From assembly GCA_937136395.1 (NCBI GenBank), contig CAKZOI010000095.1, positions 27,197 through 91,196 on the forward strand: 64,000 bases of DNA, written 5' to 3'. The notes beneath the pieces were generated by a model. That model saw only the letters and a list, made by a program, of their open reading frames with translations, was not told where the DNA came from and ran no database searches. Position numbers and translations under genes: made by a program. This DNA comes from an uncultured Opitutia bacterium (GTDB lineage: Bacteria > Verrucomicrobiota > Verrucomicrobiia > Opitutales > Coraliomargaritaceae). This document shows, piece by piece, positions 38,839 through 48,975 of this stretch (positions are counted from its first letter, which is position 1; every line of letters begins with the position of its first letter).

Positions 38839-39612
38839 ATGAACATATTAGATCAGCTCAAGAATGAAATGGCGGCACTCTCTAGCGAGCTCGCCTTCAA
38901 AGCTGAGTGGGTTCATCACCTACACGAAACTCTTCCACTCTATACCCGCTTACCTCAACCACTCCAAGACCGCTTACATCATAAAATCGCGGCGTTCGTT
39001 CAATCCACGCATTTTGAAGGATGTGAAGGTATTGAGCTCACCACCCCGATCATTCTATCGATTTCGGGACAAGCCTGTCTACTGGTGCTCAGCCATGAAG
39101 GGCCCCCTTACCCCGGCCTAAATACAGTATTACTCTACCCTCGTGCCTTTAGCTCGACGATCGAAAGCATCGAGCCTGATGGGCAAATTTTAGAAAAAAC
39201 CGTCTTCTGCGAAGGCGAGTCCTGGGAAGACGGCACCGTCCGTTTAGCATGGGACTCCGTCAGTGGTGGTGCACGCAACATCTCTGACGGCCACAACGTC
39301 ACTTTCCACGAATTTGCACATCAACTGGATGCCCTCGACGGCGATATCGATGGCGTGCCTCTGCTTAAAAGTGAAGAGGCTTTCTACACCTGGGCTGGCG
39401 TCCTCGGGTCACATTGCGCCGAGCTTATCGAGCAAGTCACGCTCGGCTTAAAAACTGTCTTAGATCCGTATGCCACGACCAATCCAGGAGAGTATTTCGC
39501 CGTTGCCACGGAGACCTTTTTTGAAAAACCCAAGCAATTCAAAGCGAAACACCCAGACCTCTACGCAGAGCTAAAGGACTTCTATCAACTCGATCCAGTC
39601 AGCTGGTTCTAA
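38839..39612 (+). CDS. mtfA: MtfA-type zinc metallopeptidase (M90)
   Basis: 257 residues. The zinc site is NVTFHEFAHQLDALDG near 150-165 (HExxH), and the downstream glutamate is in ATTNPGEYFAVATETFFEKP near 222-241. ..YPRAF and RLAWDSVSGG between them are family-typical. MtfA in E. coli binds the repressor Mlc and influences the glucose PTS; a ptsI gene lies 17 kb away, not adjacent. Cytoplasmic, normal length. Confidence 0.92.
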   Translation: MNILDQLKNEMAALSSELAFKAEWVHHLHETLPLYTRLPQPLQDRLHHKIAAFVQSTHFEGCEGIELTTPIILSISGQACLLVLSHEGPPYPGLNTVLLYPRAFSSTIESIEPDGQILEKTVFCEGESWEDGTVRLAWDSVSGGARNISDGHNVTFHEFAHQLDALDGDIDGVPLLKSEEAFYTWAGVLGSHCAELIEQVTLGLKTVLDPYATTNPGEYFAVATETFFEKPKQFKAKHPDLYAELKDFYQLDPVSWF

Positions 39613-39666
39613 GGCCGATCACCCGATCACATAAGCGCCTCGCCGTGCAACAGCGCTTCAAGCAAC

Positions 39667-41277
39667 TCACGCTTCTGCAATTTCTATCGCAGGAGGTGCC
39701 ATCACAAATCTGAGCGACATCACGGTCACATACAGGCCGAGCAAAACCATGGCGAGCGCGATCCCGCCTAGCATACTGAACGCACCATGCTGGAAGACCA
39801 TCATAATCAATGCCATAATTGGCATCACGACCATGACTGCTGCCGGTATCAAAGCGAATGTGAATGCAATCCGCCGGTGCTTTAAGAACACCACAAAAGT
39901 AATTAGAGCAAGAGCGGCAAGGAGCTGATTGGTCGCTCCAAACAAAGGCCAAATCGCTTTCCAAACAGGCAGCACGGTGCCATCTGGGCTCGTATACGTT
40001 CCAAACGCAGCGATCGCTGGTAAGAGCAACACGATAAAGGTTCCGAGGTAGCGACTGCTCGCGCTACGCCAGTCGAACAACTCTTCTAGCAAAAAGCGCG
40101 TCAAACGCGTGCACGTATCCAGCGTCGTCAGCAAGAACGTGCTCACTGCCAAAGTCGCAAAAGTCAAGCCAATGTCCTCTGGCACACCAATCGCCCCAAA
40201 AAAGACAGCTGAACCACGTGCAAACGCAGCAACCGGTCCACCTTCCATGCCTCCCGAAACACCGATACAGGCGAGTGCAAAAACTGCCAACAACCCCTCA
40301 ATCAACATCGATCCATAAGATACTTTCCGCACATCTCGCTCAGTCTGAATCTGCTTCGAAGTCGTGCCACTACTCACGATACTGTGAAATCCACTACAAG
40401 CCCCGCACGCCACTGTGATAAACAGAAATGGAACGAGGTAACTCCATTCTGAGGGATGAAAACTGGTGTAAACCGGTATTTCAAAACCACCTCCACGAAC
40501 AAATAAACCAACAACGCCCAGCGCCATGATCGCATACAGAAACGTCGCGCTCAAAAAATCTCGCGGCTGCATCAAGACACTCACTGGGAGAATCGCCGCA
40601 CAGTAACAATAGGCAAAAATTGCCAGTAACCATACGTTCTTACTCACTCCCAACGCAGGAAACTCAATACCCACCCATAGCCCAAGATACGTGAGCGCGA
40701 TAAAGCATGGAATCACGATTTTGTATGATACCGCACTCTTGCGAAGAACCAGCCCAAAGAGCAACGCCACAAAGATAAACCAGCCCGACGAGGTCGCGAC
40801 GGCGGGTTCATTCAAGAAACCAGTCACGGTTAAGTCCAAAAAGACGACGATCACATAGACCAAAGCCAGCAACACAAAGACCAAAAATAACTTTCCCGTT
40901 GTCTCGCCAATCAAGTTTCGGCAGGTCGCCGTGATGGATCGCCCGCGGTAACGTAAAGACATCAAAGTGCTCCCAAAATCGTGCACCCCACCAACAAAAA
41001 TTGAGCCCACAATAATCCAGATCCATGTCGGCGCCCATCCAAATACAGAGGCCGCAATGATCGGCCCAACGATCGGGCCTGCGCCTGCAATCGATGAAAA
41101 GTGGTGCCCAAACAACACAGCAGCACGCGTTGGCACATAATCGACCCCATCATTAATCTCACAAGCAGGCGTCTCGCGCTCTGGTTCGATACGACAACGA
41201 CGCTCTAAAAAAGCACCGTAAAAGCGATACGCGAGTGACAATAAAACAGTCGAGAGAACTAAAAGCGGAATTAACAT
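39667..41277 (-). CDS. cstA: Carbon starvation protein CstA-like transporter
   Basis: 536 residues, about 14 membrane spans. N-terminal signature [20 protein letters not shown] followed by PIVGPIIAA, then [19 protein letters not shown], and the mid-protein [20 protein letters not shown], all typical of CstA. It is shorter than E. coli CstA (about 700), matching the compact subgroup. Thought to import peptides or pyruvate under carbon limitation. Confidence 0.93.
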   Translation of the reverse strand: MLIPLLVLSTVLLSLAYRFYGAFLERRCRIEPERETPACEINDGVDYVPTRAAVLFGHHFSSIAGAGPIVGPIIAASVFGWAPTWIWIIVGSIFVGGVHDFGSTLMSLRYRGRSITATCRNLIGETTGKLFLVFVLLALVYVIVVFLDLTVTGFLNEPAVATSSGWFIFVALLFGLVLRKSAVSYKIVIPCFIALTYLGLWVGIEFPALGVSKNVWLLAIFAYCYCAAILPVSVLMQPRDFLSATFLYAIMALGVVGLFVRGGGFEIPVYTSFHPSEWSYLVPFLFITVACGACSGFHSIVSSGTTSKQIQTERDVRKVSYGSMLIEGLLAVFALACIGVSGGMEGGPVAAFARGSAVFFGAIGVPEDIGLTFATLAVSTFLLTTLDTCTRLTRFLLEELFDWRSASSRYLGTFIVLLLPAIAAFGTYTSPDGTVLPVWKAIWPLFGATNQLLAALALITFVVFLKHRRIAFTFALIPAAVMVVMPIMALIMMVFQHGAFSMLGGIALAMVLLGLYVTVMSLRFVMAPPAIEIAEA

Positions 41278-41400
41278 GATCTTATCTAAGAATGGCTTAA
41301 AAAGTAGATCCAGCCAGATGACAATGCCACATTCGTTTCAGTATAGCTGCCGACTTCTGATGCATGCGCCAAGGTAAGTCAGAATAGCCACTTCATTTAA

Positions 41401-41438
41401 AATATACCATTGACAGTATATACCAATAAGTGAATACA
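41401..41438 (+). promoter_or_regulatory. Candidate arsR promoter and operator
   Basis: TTGACA at 41410-41415 is followed 17 bases later by AATACA (41433-41438), a weak -10. TATACCA occurs twice, at 41403 and about 41419, on either side of and within the spacer. A regulator bound there would block transcription, as expected for ArsR. The implied start site is about 8 bases before the ATG at 41446, so the mRNA would be nearly leaderless. Confidence 0.4.
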
Positions 41439-41445
41439 CAGGCAC

Positions 41446-41829
41446 ATGGAAGCCTCCGATCTATTTAAGTGCATTGCCGATACACAACGGCTTCGCATTC
41501 TAAACCTACTAGAAGCGGGGCCACTTTGCGTATGCCACTTGCAAGAAATCCTCGATGTCTCACAAGTTAAAATGTCGAAGCAGCTCTCCATTATGAAGCA
41601 GATGGCGCTAGTTGAATCACACCGCGAAGGCACATGGATGATCTACTCGATTAAAGAACCGATCCACGGGCTCATTCAAAACAACTTAAACTACCTGCGC
41701 GAGGCTGATTGCAGCGAATGCAACCAACTGCAGGAGGACCTGCTCAAACGCGGAAAACTCATTCTACGCATCACGGATAACCAAGAAGACTGCCCTAGTT
41801 CGATCTGCCAACAGATCGACTGCTGCTGA
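41446..41829 (+). CDS. arsR: ArsR-family arsenic-responsive repressor
   Basis: 127 residues. Winged helix from about 5 to 85, with CIADTQRLRILNLL near 9-22 and the metal-binding helix GPLCVCHLQEIL near 26-37, whose CxC is the classical arsenite site. VSQVKMSKQLSIMKQMALVESHREG is the recognition helix and wing. The C-terminal tail has further cysteines (CSECNQ, CPSSICQQIDCC) that could add metal ligands. First gene of the arsenic cluster; represses it until As(III) binds. Confidence 0.93.
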   Translation: MEASDLFKCIADTQRLRILNLLEAGPLCVCHLQEILDVSQVKMSKQLSIMKQMALVESHREGTWMIYSIKEPIHGLIQNNLNYLREADCSECNQLQEDLLKRGKLILRITDNQEDCPSSICQQIDCC

Positions 41830-41903
41830 TGCCGTCCTCAGACACCCCTGCCCGACCGACTCTCGTCAACACCATCAAGCCAAACACCAAAGGCATACAA
41901 CTT

Positions 41904-42086
41904 ATGAACGAACACGACCCAGCAAGCTCCGGAAAATTAACCCCAGAAGCCGCGGAGACAAAGCCCGGCTTCTTCTCACGCATCTTCACCAAAATGGACA
42001 ACGCCATGAAGACCAAAGCCGATGAGGCTGCAAAAAACCAATGCTGCTCCCCTGACGACAAGGGCAAAGGCGGCAAGTGTTGCTAA
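41904..42086 (+). CDS. Small Cys-rich protein of the arsenic cluster
   Basis: 60 residues from ATG 41904 (MNEHDPASSGK). An in-frame ATG at 41829 overlaps the arsR stop (TGATG) and would give 85 residues, so coupling is possible. An amphipathic helix (FFSRIFTKMDNAMKTKADEAA) leads to two Cys pairs, NQCCSPDD and GGKCC at the C-terminus. It may bind As(III) or act as a chaperone for the permease; I know of no proven role. Confidence 0.7.
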   Translation: MNEHDPASSGKLTPEAAETKPGFFSRIFTKMDNAMKTKADEAAKNQCCSPDDKGKGGKCC

Positions 42087-42156
42087 ACGAGATATTAAAC
42101 CCGTGTTTGTTGAATGCCCATTTCCAGCATCACAAATTCAGCCGAACTAAACCCAA

Positions 42157-43109
42157 ATGCTCACACAACTCATCGACCGACTGATCTACGACTGGATCGG
42201 CATGGACCCGGAGTCGCGCTTTACCGGAGCGCTGCACTTCTTCCTCTACGATACGATCAAGATATTCATTCTGCTTGCAGTGATGATCTTCGCCATCGGC
42301 GTGGTCCGCACATGGCTCCCAGAGGACCGATTGAAACGATGGATGGGAAGCGGTGGCATTTTAGCCAATTTTATAGCCGCACTCTTCGGCGCAATCACCC
42401 CATTTTGTTCCTGCTCGTCGATTCCGATTTTCATTAGCTTACTCAAAGCAGGCGTGCCACTCGGCGTCACCTTTTCCTTTCTCATCACCTCCCCCATCAT
42501 CAACGAATACCTCGTGATCCTTATGGTCGGTGAGTTTGGCTTACCCGTAACCATCGCTTACGTTGGCAGTGGATTACTCATCGGCACCGTTGCAGGTGCC
42601 ATACTCGGCAAACTCAAACTCGAGAAACACCTAGAGGCCGACATCATCGCATCCGCACATACGGAATCTGAAACCGTCAAACATACTTTCAACTCACGCC
42701 TTCGTTATGGTTGGGATGAGTCTGTTACTGTCATCAAACAGATTTGGCTATGGGTGATCGTCGGAGTCGGAATCGGCGCTTTCATTCACAATTATATACC
42801 GCAAGAAACCATCCATGCGCTGATGGAAGCCACCGGTATCTTCTCTGTCCCCATCGCCACCGTGCTCGGCGTGCCGATGTATGGTAGCTGTGCCGCAATC
42901 GTGCCCATTGCCGTGGTGCTTTTCCAAAAGGGCATACCACTTGGCACCGCACTCGCTTTTATGATGGCAATGGCCGCGCTCAGCCTACCTGAAGCGATCA
43001 TGCTTCGCCGCACCATGCACCTCAAACTGATCGGCATCTACTTTGGGATCACAACCCTCGCCATCATCTTTACCGGCTATTTGCTGAACCTTCTAGCGAA
43101 GGTGATATG

Positions 43110-43110
<1 letters not shown>
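42157..43110 (+). CDS. ArsP/DUF318-type permease
   Basis: 317 residues, eight or so membrane spans. The signature [21 protein letters not shown] is near 86-106, and a second repeat [21 protein letters not shown] is near 245-265, giving the two-fold PF03773 (DUF318) pattern. In arsenic clusters this family (ArsP) exports organoarsenicals; relatives export Cu/Zn. A cytoplasmic central loop runs about 155-185. No acr3 or arsB is present, so this may be the main efflux protein here, together with the aquaporin. Confidence 0.88.
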
Positions 43111-43142
<32 letters not shown>

Positions 43143-43149
43143 ATTTAAT

Positions 43150-43625
<476 letters not shown>

Positions 43626-43629
43626 TCTT

Positions 43630-44073
43630 ATGTCTAAACCAAAAGTTCTCATTCTCTGCACAGGCAACTCCTGTCGCAGTCACATGGCAGAAGCCATCCT
43701 CCGTAACATAGCAGGCGATCTCTTCGAGGTCTTCAGTGCAGGCTCAAAGCCTAAAGGTGAAGTCCATCCGCTCGCCCTTCAAGCGATACAAGAGCTCGGC
43801 ATCAGCACCGAAGGTCATACTTCAGATCACCTAGATAAATACCTAGACCAGGGGATCACCACCGTGATTACTGTCTGTGGCAACGCCGACCAAGCTTGCC
43901 CGACCTTCCCAGGTCAAGTAAACCGCTACCACTGGGGATTCGAAGACCCGCCGCATGCACAGCGTGAAGGTGAAAGCGAGATCGACGCGTTCCGCCGAAT
44001 TCGCGACGAAATTAAATTAGTCTTCGAGGCTTATGCCTTTGGTTATCGCGAAGCGATTTCAAAAAACGCCTGA
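43630..44073 (+). CDS. arsC: Arsenate reductase, thioredoxin-coupled (low-Mr phosphatase type)
   Basis: 147 residues. P-loop [14 protein letters not shown] at about 9-22 contains the nucleophilic Cys and CxxxxxR. A second pair of cysteines for the disulfide relay is in [17 protein letters not shown] near 80-96, and WGFEDPP near 103 carries the general-acid Asp. Reduces As(V) to As(III) for export. A heptamer array directly precedes it, so its ribosome-binding site is poor. Confidence 0.95.
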   Translation: MSKPKVLILCTGNSCRSHMAEAILRNIAGDLFEVFSAGSKPKGEVHPLALQAIQELGISTEGHTSDHLDKYLDQGITTVITVCGNADQACPTFPGQVNRYHWGFEDPPHAQREGESEIDAFRRIRDEIKLVFEAYAFGYREAISKNA

Positions 44074-44107
44074 CTAAAGTGTCGACATACGAGGCATCAA
44101 CCATGCA

Positions 44108-44133
44108 CTCGCATCTCGTATCCAGCATCCCGC
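44108..44133. repeat. Short heptamer array before the aquaporin gene
   Basis: CTCGCATCTCGTATCCAGCA TCCCGC, the same units as 43554-43625. Ends five bases before the aquaporin start. Confidence 0.75.
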
Positions 44134-44137
44134 TACG

Positions 44138-44800
44138 ATGAAAAACAAACTGATTGCTGAGTTCATCGGCACCTACTTCCTCTACTTAATCATAGGAATG
44201 TGTGTCACCGACCCAGGGGCTGGCGCATTCACTCCACTTGCCGTAGGCATTGGACTGGCCGCACTCGTATATAGCTGCGGGCACATCTCCAAAGCGCACT
44301 TCAACCCAGCGACAACCGTCACATACCTCTCTGCAGGCACCCACCCGAAGAAGGCCTTCATTCCATTTGTAGCCGTCATCATTCTCGGAGCCGTGGCAGC
44401 TGCGTTCAGTGTCCAACTCTTAAACCAAGCTGGTATCGCGAGCGTTAAAGCTATCGAGATCGACTACGGACGCATCCTATTCGCCGAGTTTGTTTTCACC
44501 TTCGCACTGATGTGGGTCATACTAAATGTCGCGATTGCAAGCGGCACCAAGGGCAATCCATTCTATGGCATCGCAATCGGTGCAATTGTCACAGCTGGAG
44601 CCTACTCCGTAGGCCCCATCTCTTTTGCAGCCTTCAACCCAGCAGTAACGCTCGCACTATGCATCAATGGATTCATCCCATGGGGTGCCTTGGCAATTTA
44701 TGTTGCAGTGCAAATCGTCGCGGCAGCCATTGCTGGCCTGCTCTTTCGCTCCATGCAGATCACCAATCCGCAAGAGTTTCCTAAGGGTGACCTTAATTAG
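44138..44800 (+). CDS. MIP-family channel of the arsenic cluster (AqpS-like aquaporin)
   Basis: 220 residues, six spans plus two half-helices. NPA motifs: AHFNPATTV near 52-60 and AAFNPAVTL near 168-176. In several bacteria an aquaglyceroporin replaces ArsB/Acr3 and lets As(III) leave the cell by diffusion (shown in Sinorhizobium). The position directly after arsC favours that role here; water or glycerol transport cannot be excluded. Confidence 0.9.
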   Translation: MKNKLIAEFIGTYFLYLIIGMCVTDPGAGAFTPLAVGIGLAALVYSCGHISKAHFNPATTVTYLSAGTHPKKAFIPFVAVIILGAVAAAFSVQLLNQAGIASVKAIEIDYGRILFAEFVFTFALMWVILNVAIASGTKGNPFYGIAIGAIVTAGAYSVGPISFAAFNPAVTLALCINGFIPWGALAIYVAVQIVAAAIAGLLFRSMQITNPQEFPKGDLN

Positions 44801-44866
44801 CATTCGCACACTCAGGGGAAGCACATGCCCCGCCTAAACATCCACACGATCTAGCCTCATTTAGAC

Positions 44867-45952
44867 ATGACACAAAAGCTCTACCAACCGACCACACTCT
44901 CCGACCTCTCACTAAAAAATCATATCGCACTCGCGCCGATGACACGTGCTCGTTCAGGTCCAGATCGCATCCCCAATGCCTTGATGGCAGAATACTATTC
45001 GCAGCGCGCAGGTGTGGGCCTAATTATTACAGAGGCCACCACGATCTCCGCGCAAGGCAATGGCTGGAATCACTCCCCTGGCATCTATACCGACGAGATG
45101 ACCGAAGCATGGAAACTAACTACCGAAGCCGTGCATGCAAACAGTGGCACCGTGTTTCTGCAACTCTGGCACACTGGGCGTGCCTCACACAGCGACTTCC
45201 ATGGCGGCAAGCTTCCAGTCTCCGCATCTGCCATAAAAATTGACGGCGACCAGATTCACACACCAGCAGGCAAAAAGGACTACGAAGTGCCTCGCGCGTT
45301 GGAAACAGATGAAATCGCTGGCGTCATCGCGGACTACAAGGTCGCCGCCCGACGGGCCAAGACAGCAGGCTTCGATGGAGTCGAAGTGCACTCAGCAAAT
45401 GGCTATTTACTCAACCAATTTCTAGAATCAAAAACAAATCACCGCACAGACATATACGGAGGCAGTATTGAAAATCGCACACGCCTCTTGCTCGAAGTCG
45501 TCGCCGCAGTCTGCGAAGTCTTCCCCGCTAATCGAGTTGGCGTTCGCCTATCGCCTAATGGAGCCTTCAACGACATGGGCTCGACCGACTACCGCGAGCA
45601 ATATACATACGCAGCCAGTCAACTCGATACATTTGGCCTCGCCTATTTACACGTAATGGACGGCCTCGCATTTGGTTTCCATGAACTCGGCGAACCAATG
45701 ACACTCCAAGATTTCCGCAAAGTCTTCAGCGGCCCACTCATGGGTAACTGCGGCTACGACAAAGACAGCGCCGAAGCCGCTATCGAAAATGGCGCAGCCG
45801 ACATGATTGCAATAGGACGGCCTTACATCAGCACACCAGACGTCGCTGAGCGCTGGGCAAAAGGACTCGAACTCAATCCAGACATCGACATGGCACATTG
45901 GTATACACCTGCAGGCGCTGAAGGATATACCGACCAACCAGCAGCAATGTAG
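44867..45952 (+). CDS. Old yellow enzyme family NADH:flavin oxidoreductase (alkene reductase)
   Basis: 361 residues. FMN TIM barrel with LAPMTRARSG at about 24-33, the LWHTGR…H block near 102, the catalytic region FDGVEVHSANGYLLNQFLESKTNHRTDIYGGSIENR near 170-205, and MGNCGYDKDSAEAAI near 290. Reduces activated C=C bonds, like NemA. It may lie in the same transcription direction as the arsenic genes, but the 66-base gap and general function do not tie it to them. Confidence 0.93.
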   Translation: MTQKLYQPTTLSDLSLKNHIALAPMTRARSGPDRIPNALMAEYYSQRAGVGLIITEATTISAQGNGWNHSPGIYTDEMTEAWKLTTEAVHANSGTVFLQLWHTGRASHSDFHGGKLPVSASAIKIDGDQIHTPAGKKDYEVPRALETDEIAGVIADYKVAARRAKTAGFDGVEVHSANGYLLNQFLESKTNHRTDIYGGSIENRTRLLLEVVAAVCEVFPANRVGVRLSPNGAFNDMGSTDYREQYTYAASQLDTFGLAYLHVMDGLAFGFHELGEPMTLQDFRKVFSGPLMGNCGYDKDSAEAAIENGAADMIAIGRPYISTPDVAERWAKGLELNPDIDMAHWYTPAGAEGYTDQPAAM

Positions 45953-46066
45953 CTAGCGGAAAAAGTCGCTGGCGAATAAATCATTAAAAGATCGCTTTCA
46001 CCTACATGAGCCTCCAAGCACTCTGCACTTGCATCAATGTGCGCGTCCGACTCAATCTGTCGCAAC

Positions 46067-46300
46067 ATGGAAAAAGAAGTCGAAATAACCCGTGAGCCGA
46101 TCGAGCTCTACAAACTGATCAAGTTTGAGGGCCTCGCCCCTAGTGGTGGTGCAGCCAAATCCTTAATCGCGGAGGGACAAGTGACTTTGAATGGAGTAGT
46201 TGAAACACAAAAACGTAAAAAACTGGTCTCTGGCGATTGCATCGAGCTCGGTGAAACCACGCTCAAGCTACGTCTGGTTCAAGCACCTGCCTCATCGTAA
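46067..46300 (+). CDS. S4-domain RNA-binding protein (YbcJ/YaaA-like)
   Basis: 77 residues from ATG 46067 (MEKEVEITREPIELYK). The S4 core is clear: LYKLIKFEGLAPSGGAAKSLIAEGQVTLNG then GDCIELG. Family members bind structured RNA, probably rRNA. An upstream in-frame ATG at 46037 adds ten unconvincing residues. Confidence 0.88.
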   Translation: MEKEVEITREPIELYKLIKFEGLAPSGGAAKSLIAEGQVTLNGVVETQKRKKLVSGDCIELGETTLKLRLVQAPASS

Positions 46301-46343
46301 GCACCGCTTTCCTGCCGCGAACTTGCAGCGCTCTCTGGCGAGA

Positions 46344-46688
46344 CTACGCTTTCTTAACGACTGAAGTCTTCAACTTCATTGCACCAAAGCCAGGAATCTT
46401 ACAGTCGATATCATGGTCACCTCCGCAGAGCCGGATGTTCTTCACTTTGGTGCCGATTTTAAGCGTGCTTGAGGTGCCACCAACTTTTAGATCTTTAATC
46501 ACAGTGACGGTATCCCCATCCACCAAGGGTGTGCCGTATGCGTCACGATACTCGGGTTCAGCCGATGCGGACTCTGCCACGCTCTCTGCTACTGTAAATT
46601 CATGATCACAATCCGGACAAACAAGCACGGTCCCGTCTTCGTAAGTGTATTCAGAGTCGCATTTAGGGCAATTGGGTAGTTCAGCCAT
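46344..46688 (-). CDS. PhnA/YjdM-like zinc-ribbon protein
   Basis: 114 residues. N-terminal zinc ribbon [21 protein letters not shown] (first seven then last three residues hold the CxxC pairs) at about 7-27, and C-terminal PhnA domain [21 protein letters not shown] … VKNIRL with [17 protein letters not shown] linker of Ala/Glu/Ser separates the two. Named for alkylphosphonate uptake genes, but its real function is unclear. Confidence 0.9.
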   Translation of the reverse strand: MAELPNCPKCDSEYTYEDGTVLVCPDCDHEFTVAESVAESASAEPEYRDAYGTPLVDGDTVTVIKDLKVGGTSSTLKIGTKVKNIRLCGGDHDIDCKIPGFGAMKLKTSVVKKA

Positions 46689-46850
46689 GTCTCAATCAAC
46701 GAAGACATTATCGAGGCTCGCAAGCCAATAAACAGACTGAAATTGCTATTTAAGTTTATTAGCGACAAAGCTCTTTTCTTAGGCTACCCTCTTGCAAGCA
46801 ATACTGGCAAGCAGTCGGGATTGCGATTAATACAAGTAAGTAAAACAAAT

Positions 46851-47054
46851 ATGAGCACAGGAATAGTAAAATGGTTCGACGCTGAAAAAGGCTACGGATT
46901 CATCACCCCAGAAGACGGAGGCAAAGACCTTTTCGTCCATCACTCCGAAATACAAACCGATGGCTATGCAAAGCTTGAGGACGGTCAAAATGTCGAATTC
47001 GAAGTCGGTAGTGGACCTAAAGGTCCTTGCGCCACGAAGGTGACATCAGCTTAA
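46851..47054 (+). CDS. Cold-shock domain protein
   Basis: 67 residues from ATG 46851. Contains [20 protein letters not shown] (RNP1 K-G-Y-G-F) and DLFVHHSEI (RNP2), the full CspA-type RNA chaperone. A long leader (about 110 bases after the preceding gene's divergent start) is typical of cold-shock mRNAs. A strong terminator follows at 47081. Confidence 0.96.
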   Translation: MSTGIVKWFDAEKGYGFITPEDGGKDLFVHHSEIQTDGYAKLEDGQNVEFEVGSGPKGPCATKVTSA

Positions 47055-47080
47055 ATAGCCGAAGTTCTTTCAAACTTAAG

Positions 47081-47112
47081 CACACTCTGAATCTAGAGTG
47101 TGTTTTTTTTTG
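47081..47112 (+). terminator. Rho-independent terminator after the cold-shock gene
   Basis: CACACTCT GAATCT AGAGTGTG forms an 8-base stem with a run of nine T after it. Confidence 0.92.
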
Positions 47113-47130
47113 TGGCTTCACGCAAAACGT

Positions 47131-48063
47131 CTATCGTTGCTGAAATAAAAAGTCTGGCATAATTAGCTCCATCTCGAACTTTTCGTGCTTTGTGGTGCCA
47201 TACAATGCACCATCGATATACACTTCTGCTCCGCTGGGCAGCTTATATTCACTCCCTGGAAGCGGAGATAAATAACGATACTCTACCTCATGCTGCGCTT
47301 CACCAGCAGCTTTATAAATCATATGCCGTTTGAGTTCTAGGCCTGTGGCTTTATCAATATAATGATAGATGGGGTCATCAAACAGACCACTATTCTTAAT
47401 AACTGAACAGCGGTGCCCATTCCATATTTCTTCGTCTAATAATTCGAATGTTGAACGTGCCGAAACGCCCTTTTCAAAATCCCAGACCAGATAAGGAAGT
47501 GCCACACCAAACATAAATAAAACATTATTCATTGCCACGAGCGACTCATCCGATTCATCAAAAAATCCGTGCGCTCGCGATTGCCACATTTGCTCACCGT
47601 CGTAGCCAGCGACCATTTCTATATTTCTATACATAACCGTCTGCCTGAAAAAGTGAGGTTTCTTAGCCATATAGATAATCTCCATTTCGACACCAGCAGA
47701 CGAGTAAGTGCCATAAAAGCGCATGTGCTGAATTTCAGAATACCCAGTCACACGCGCGTGCCGTTCCAGCACTGCTTCAATCCCTGAAAGTGCTGACATA
47801 TCCACGATCTTACGTACCTCTGGCTCCTCGATCAGAGTTGGAGGAGTAGGCCTAATAGGAGTGGTATCCACAATCGAAACAGCTTCATCGGCTGAAGCGC
47901 TTACTTGAGCAGGCGACTCAAGCTCACGTAGAATGAAAGCAACGGAACTAGCAATCAACACCAGCCCACATCCCACAAAAGCGATTATTTTGTAAAGCTC
48001 GGCCTTATGCATGGGATGCCCCAGAATGAAAATGCTCTCCTGTTTACTTTTTTTGCCAGCCAT
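47131..48063 (-). CDS. Membrane-anchored protein, outer-membrane-lipoprotein-sorting-like fold
   Basis: 310 residues from ATG 48063 (MAGKKSKQESIF); five more residues if 48078 is used. One membrane helix (about 24-46) is followed by a Pro/Thr-rich linker and a domain with IQHMRFYGTYSSAGVEMEI, GYDGEQMWQSR and YHYIDKATGLELKRHM. This strand order resembles LolA/LolB-like or DUF4292-like lipid-binding folds. No operon partner. Function is inferred only from that resemblance. Confidence 0.7.
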   Translation of the reverse strand: MAGKKSKQESIFILGHPMHKAELYKIIAFVGCGLVLIASSVAFILRELESPAQVSASADEAVSIVDTTPIRPTPPTLIEEPEVRKIVDMSALSGIEAVLERHARVTGYSEIQHMRFYGTYSSAGVEMEIIYMAKKPHFFRQTVMYRNIEMVAGYDGEQMWQSRAHGFFDESDESLVAMNNVLFMFGVALPYLVWDFEKGVSARSTFELLDEEIWNGHRCSVIKNSGLFDDPIYHYIDKATGLELKRHMIYKAAGEAQHEVEYRYLSPLPGSEYKLPSGAEVYIDGALYGTTKHEKFEMELIMPDFLFQQR

Positions 48064-48189
48064 TGAACATAATCTCATCGTGTCGACTTGAATAAATCAA
48101 GCTGAAGTCGGCTAAATTCACCATATTGTGTTGCCTCAAATAGCACTCACTCAAGCAGGTTTATCGAGAGGACACTAATCACTTTCATT

Positions 48190-48270
48190 TGGAGGGCAAT
48201 ACCTCTGTCATTGCCGCAGGCACACCTCATTGCTTCGCGCTATCGGCGACGGCGACGAAGGCAAGTCTCC
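48190..48270. repeat. Family B REP-like inverted pair
   Basis: The gene-free stretch 48064-48363 contains TGGAGGGCAATACCTCTGTC ATTGCCGCA at 48190, matching family B, and about 30 bases on the complement of GGAGACTTGCCTTCGTCGCC as a possible second arm. No other feature is seen there. Confidence 0.6.
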
Positions 48271-48363
48271 AATTTTTACCGAACACTTTCTCCAGTGAGT
48301 GCCACTCCAATTTGCCCTAAACAGGTGCAGGTGACCGTATGCAGCTAAGCTCTTAGCAAGGGC

Positions 48364-48825
48364 TCAGCCTTCACGGAAAAAGACATGCGCGCCAATCCGC
48401 TTGGTGAATGCCATCTGTTCACGCCAACTCTTTGGCGGGTGAATGCAATAATGAGTCGCCCCATCTGTAATATCTGAGCCCAGTTCCCCTGCGCAATATG
48501 CGTCGACCATTTGTAAGGCATCGTCCCAAGTGCGATCATTCATGGCTCTAGCAATCGCGGGGCCATAATCAGGCTGAGCTTGCGAAGTAATCTCATTGAG
48601 ACATGAAAAAGCTTTGCGACGTGCCACAACTGCGGCCGCACGACTGGGGTTTCCTTTAGCTCGGTTTTTTTACACATGGAGCACCGCTAGCATGCCCTCT
48701 TCTCCCTGGCAAGCTGCCTCTAAGACGAGCACTGATGCAATGATCTGCCGCTCATAAGGGCGAACCTCTGCCTGCACCAAGGTGCCTCCAAATAGACACA
48801 GCACTACCGCGACACGCAGGTCCAT
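48364..48825 (-). pseudogene. SleB-like cell wall hydrolase, interrupted by an in-frame TAA
   Basis: From ATG 48825 a signal peptide (MDLRVAVVLCLFGGTLVQA) leads into RPYERQIIASVLVLEAACQGEEGMLAVLHV, then TAA at 48670-48672, then in the same frame KNRAKGNPSRAAAVVARRK … THYCIHPPKSWREQMAFTKRIG, ending normally. It has the Hydrolase_2 (SleB) pattern with the catalytic region LEAACQGEEGM replacing EA.GE. and the closing block H.F. Without the TAA it would be a complete small exported lysozyme-like enzyme of about 150 residues. Either nonsense decay or a sequence error. Confidence 0.82.
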
Positions 48826-48975
48826 GAAACGAGTAAGCATTAGTTGAGGAGTGAACATTTGAAAGAAATGGGGGGGGATGAAAGTCCGTGAATTTCCTCC
48901 CGAAGCAAGTGCTTTCAATGCGGACAGACCGCTTTAACAATGCCCTTACAAATTGTTCACTATACGTGAAACACC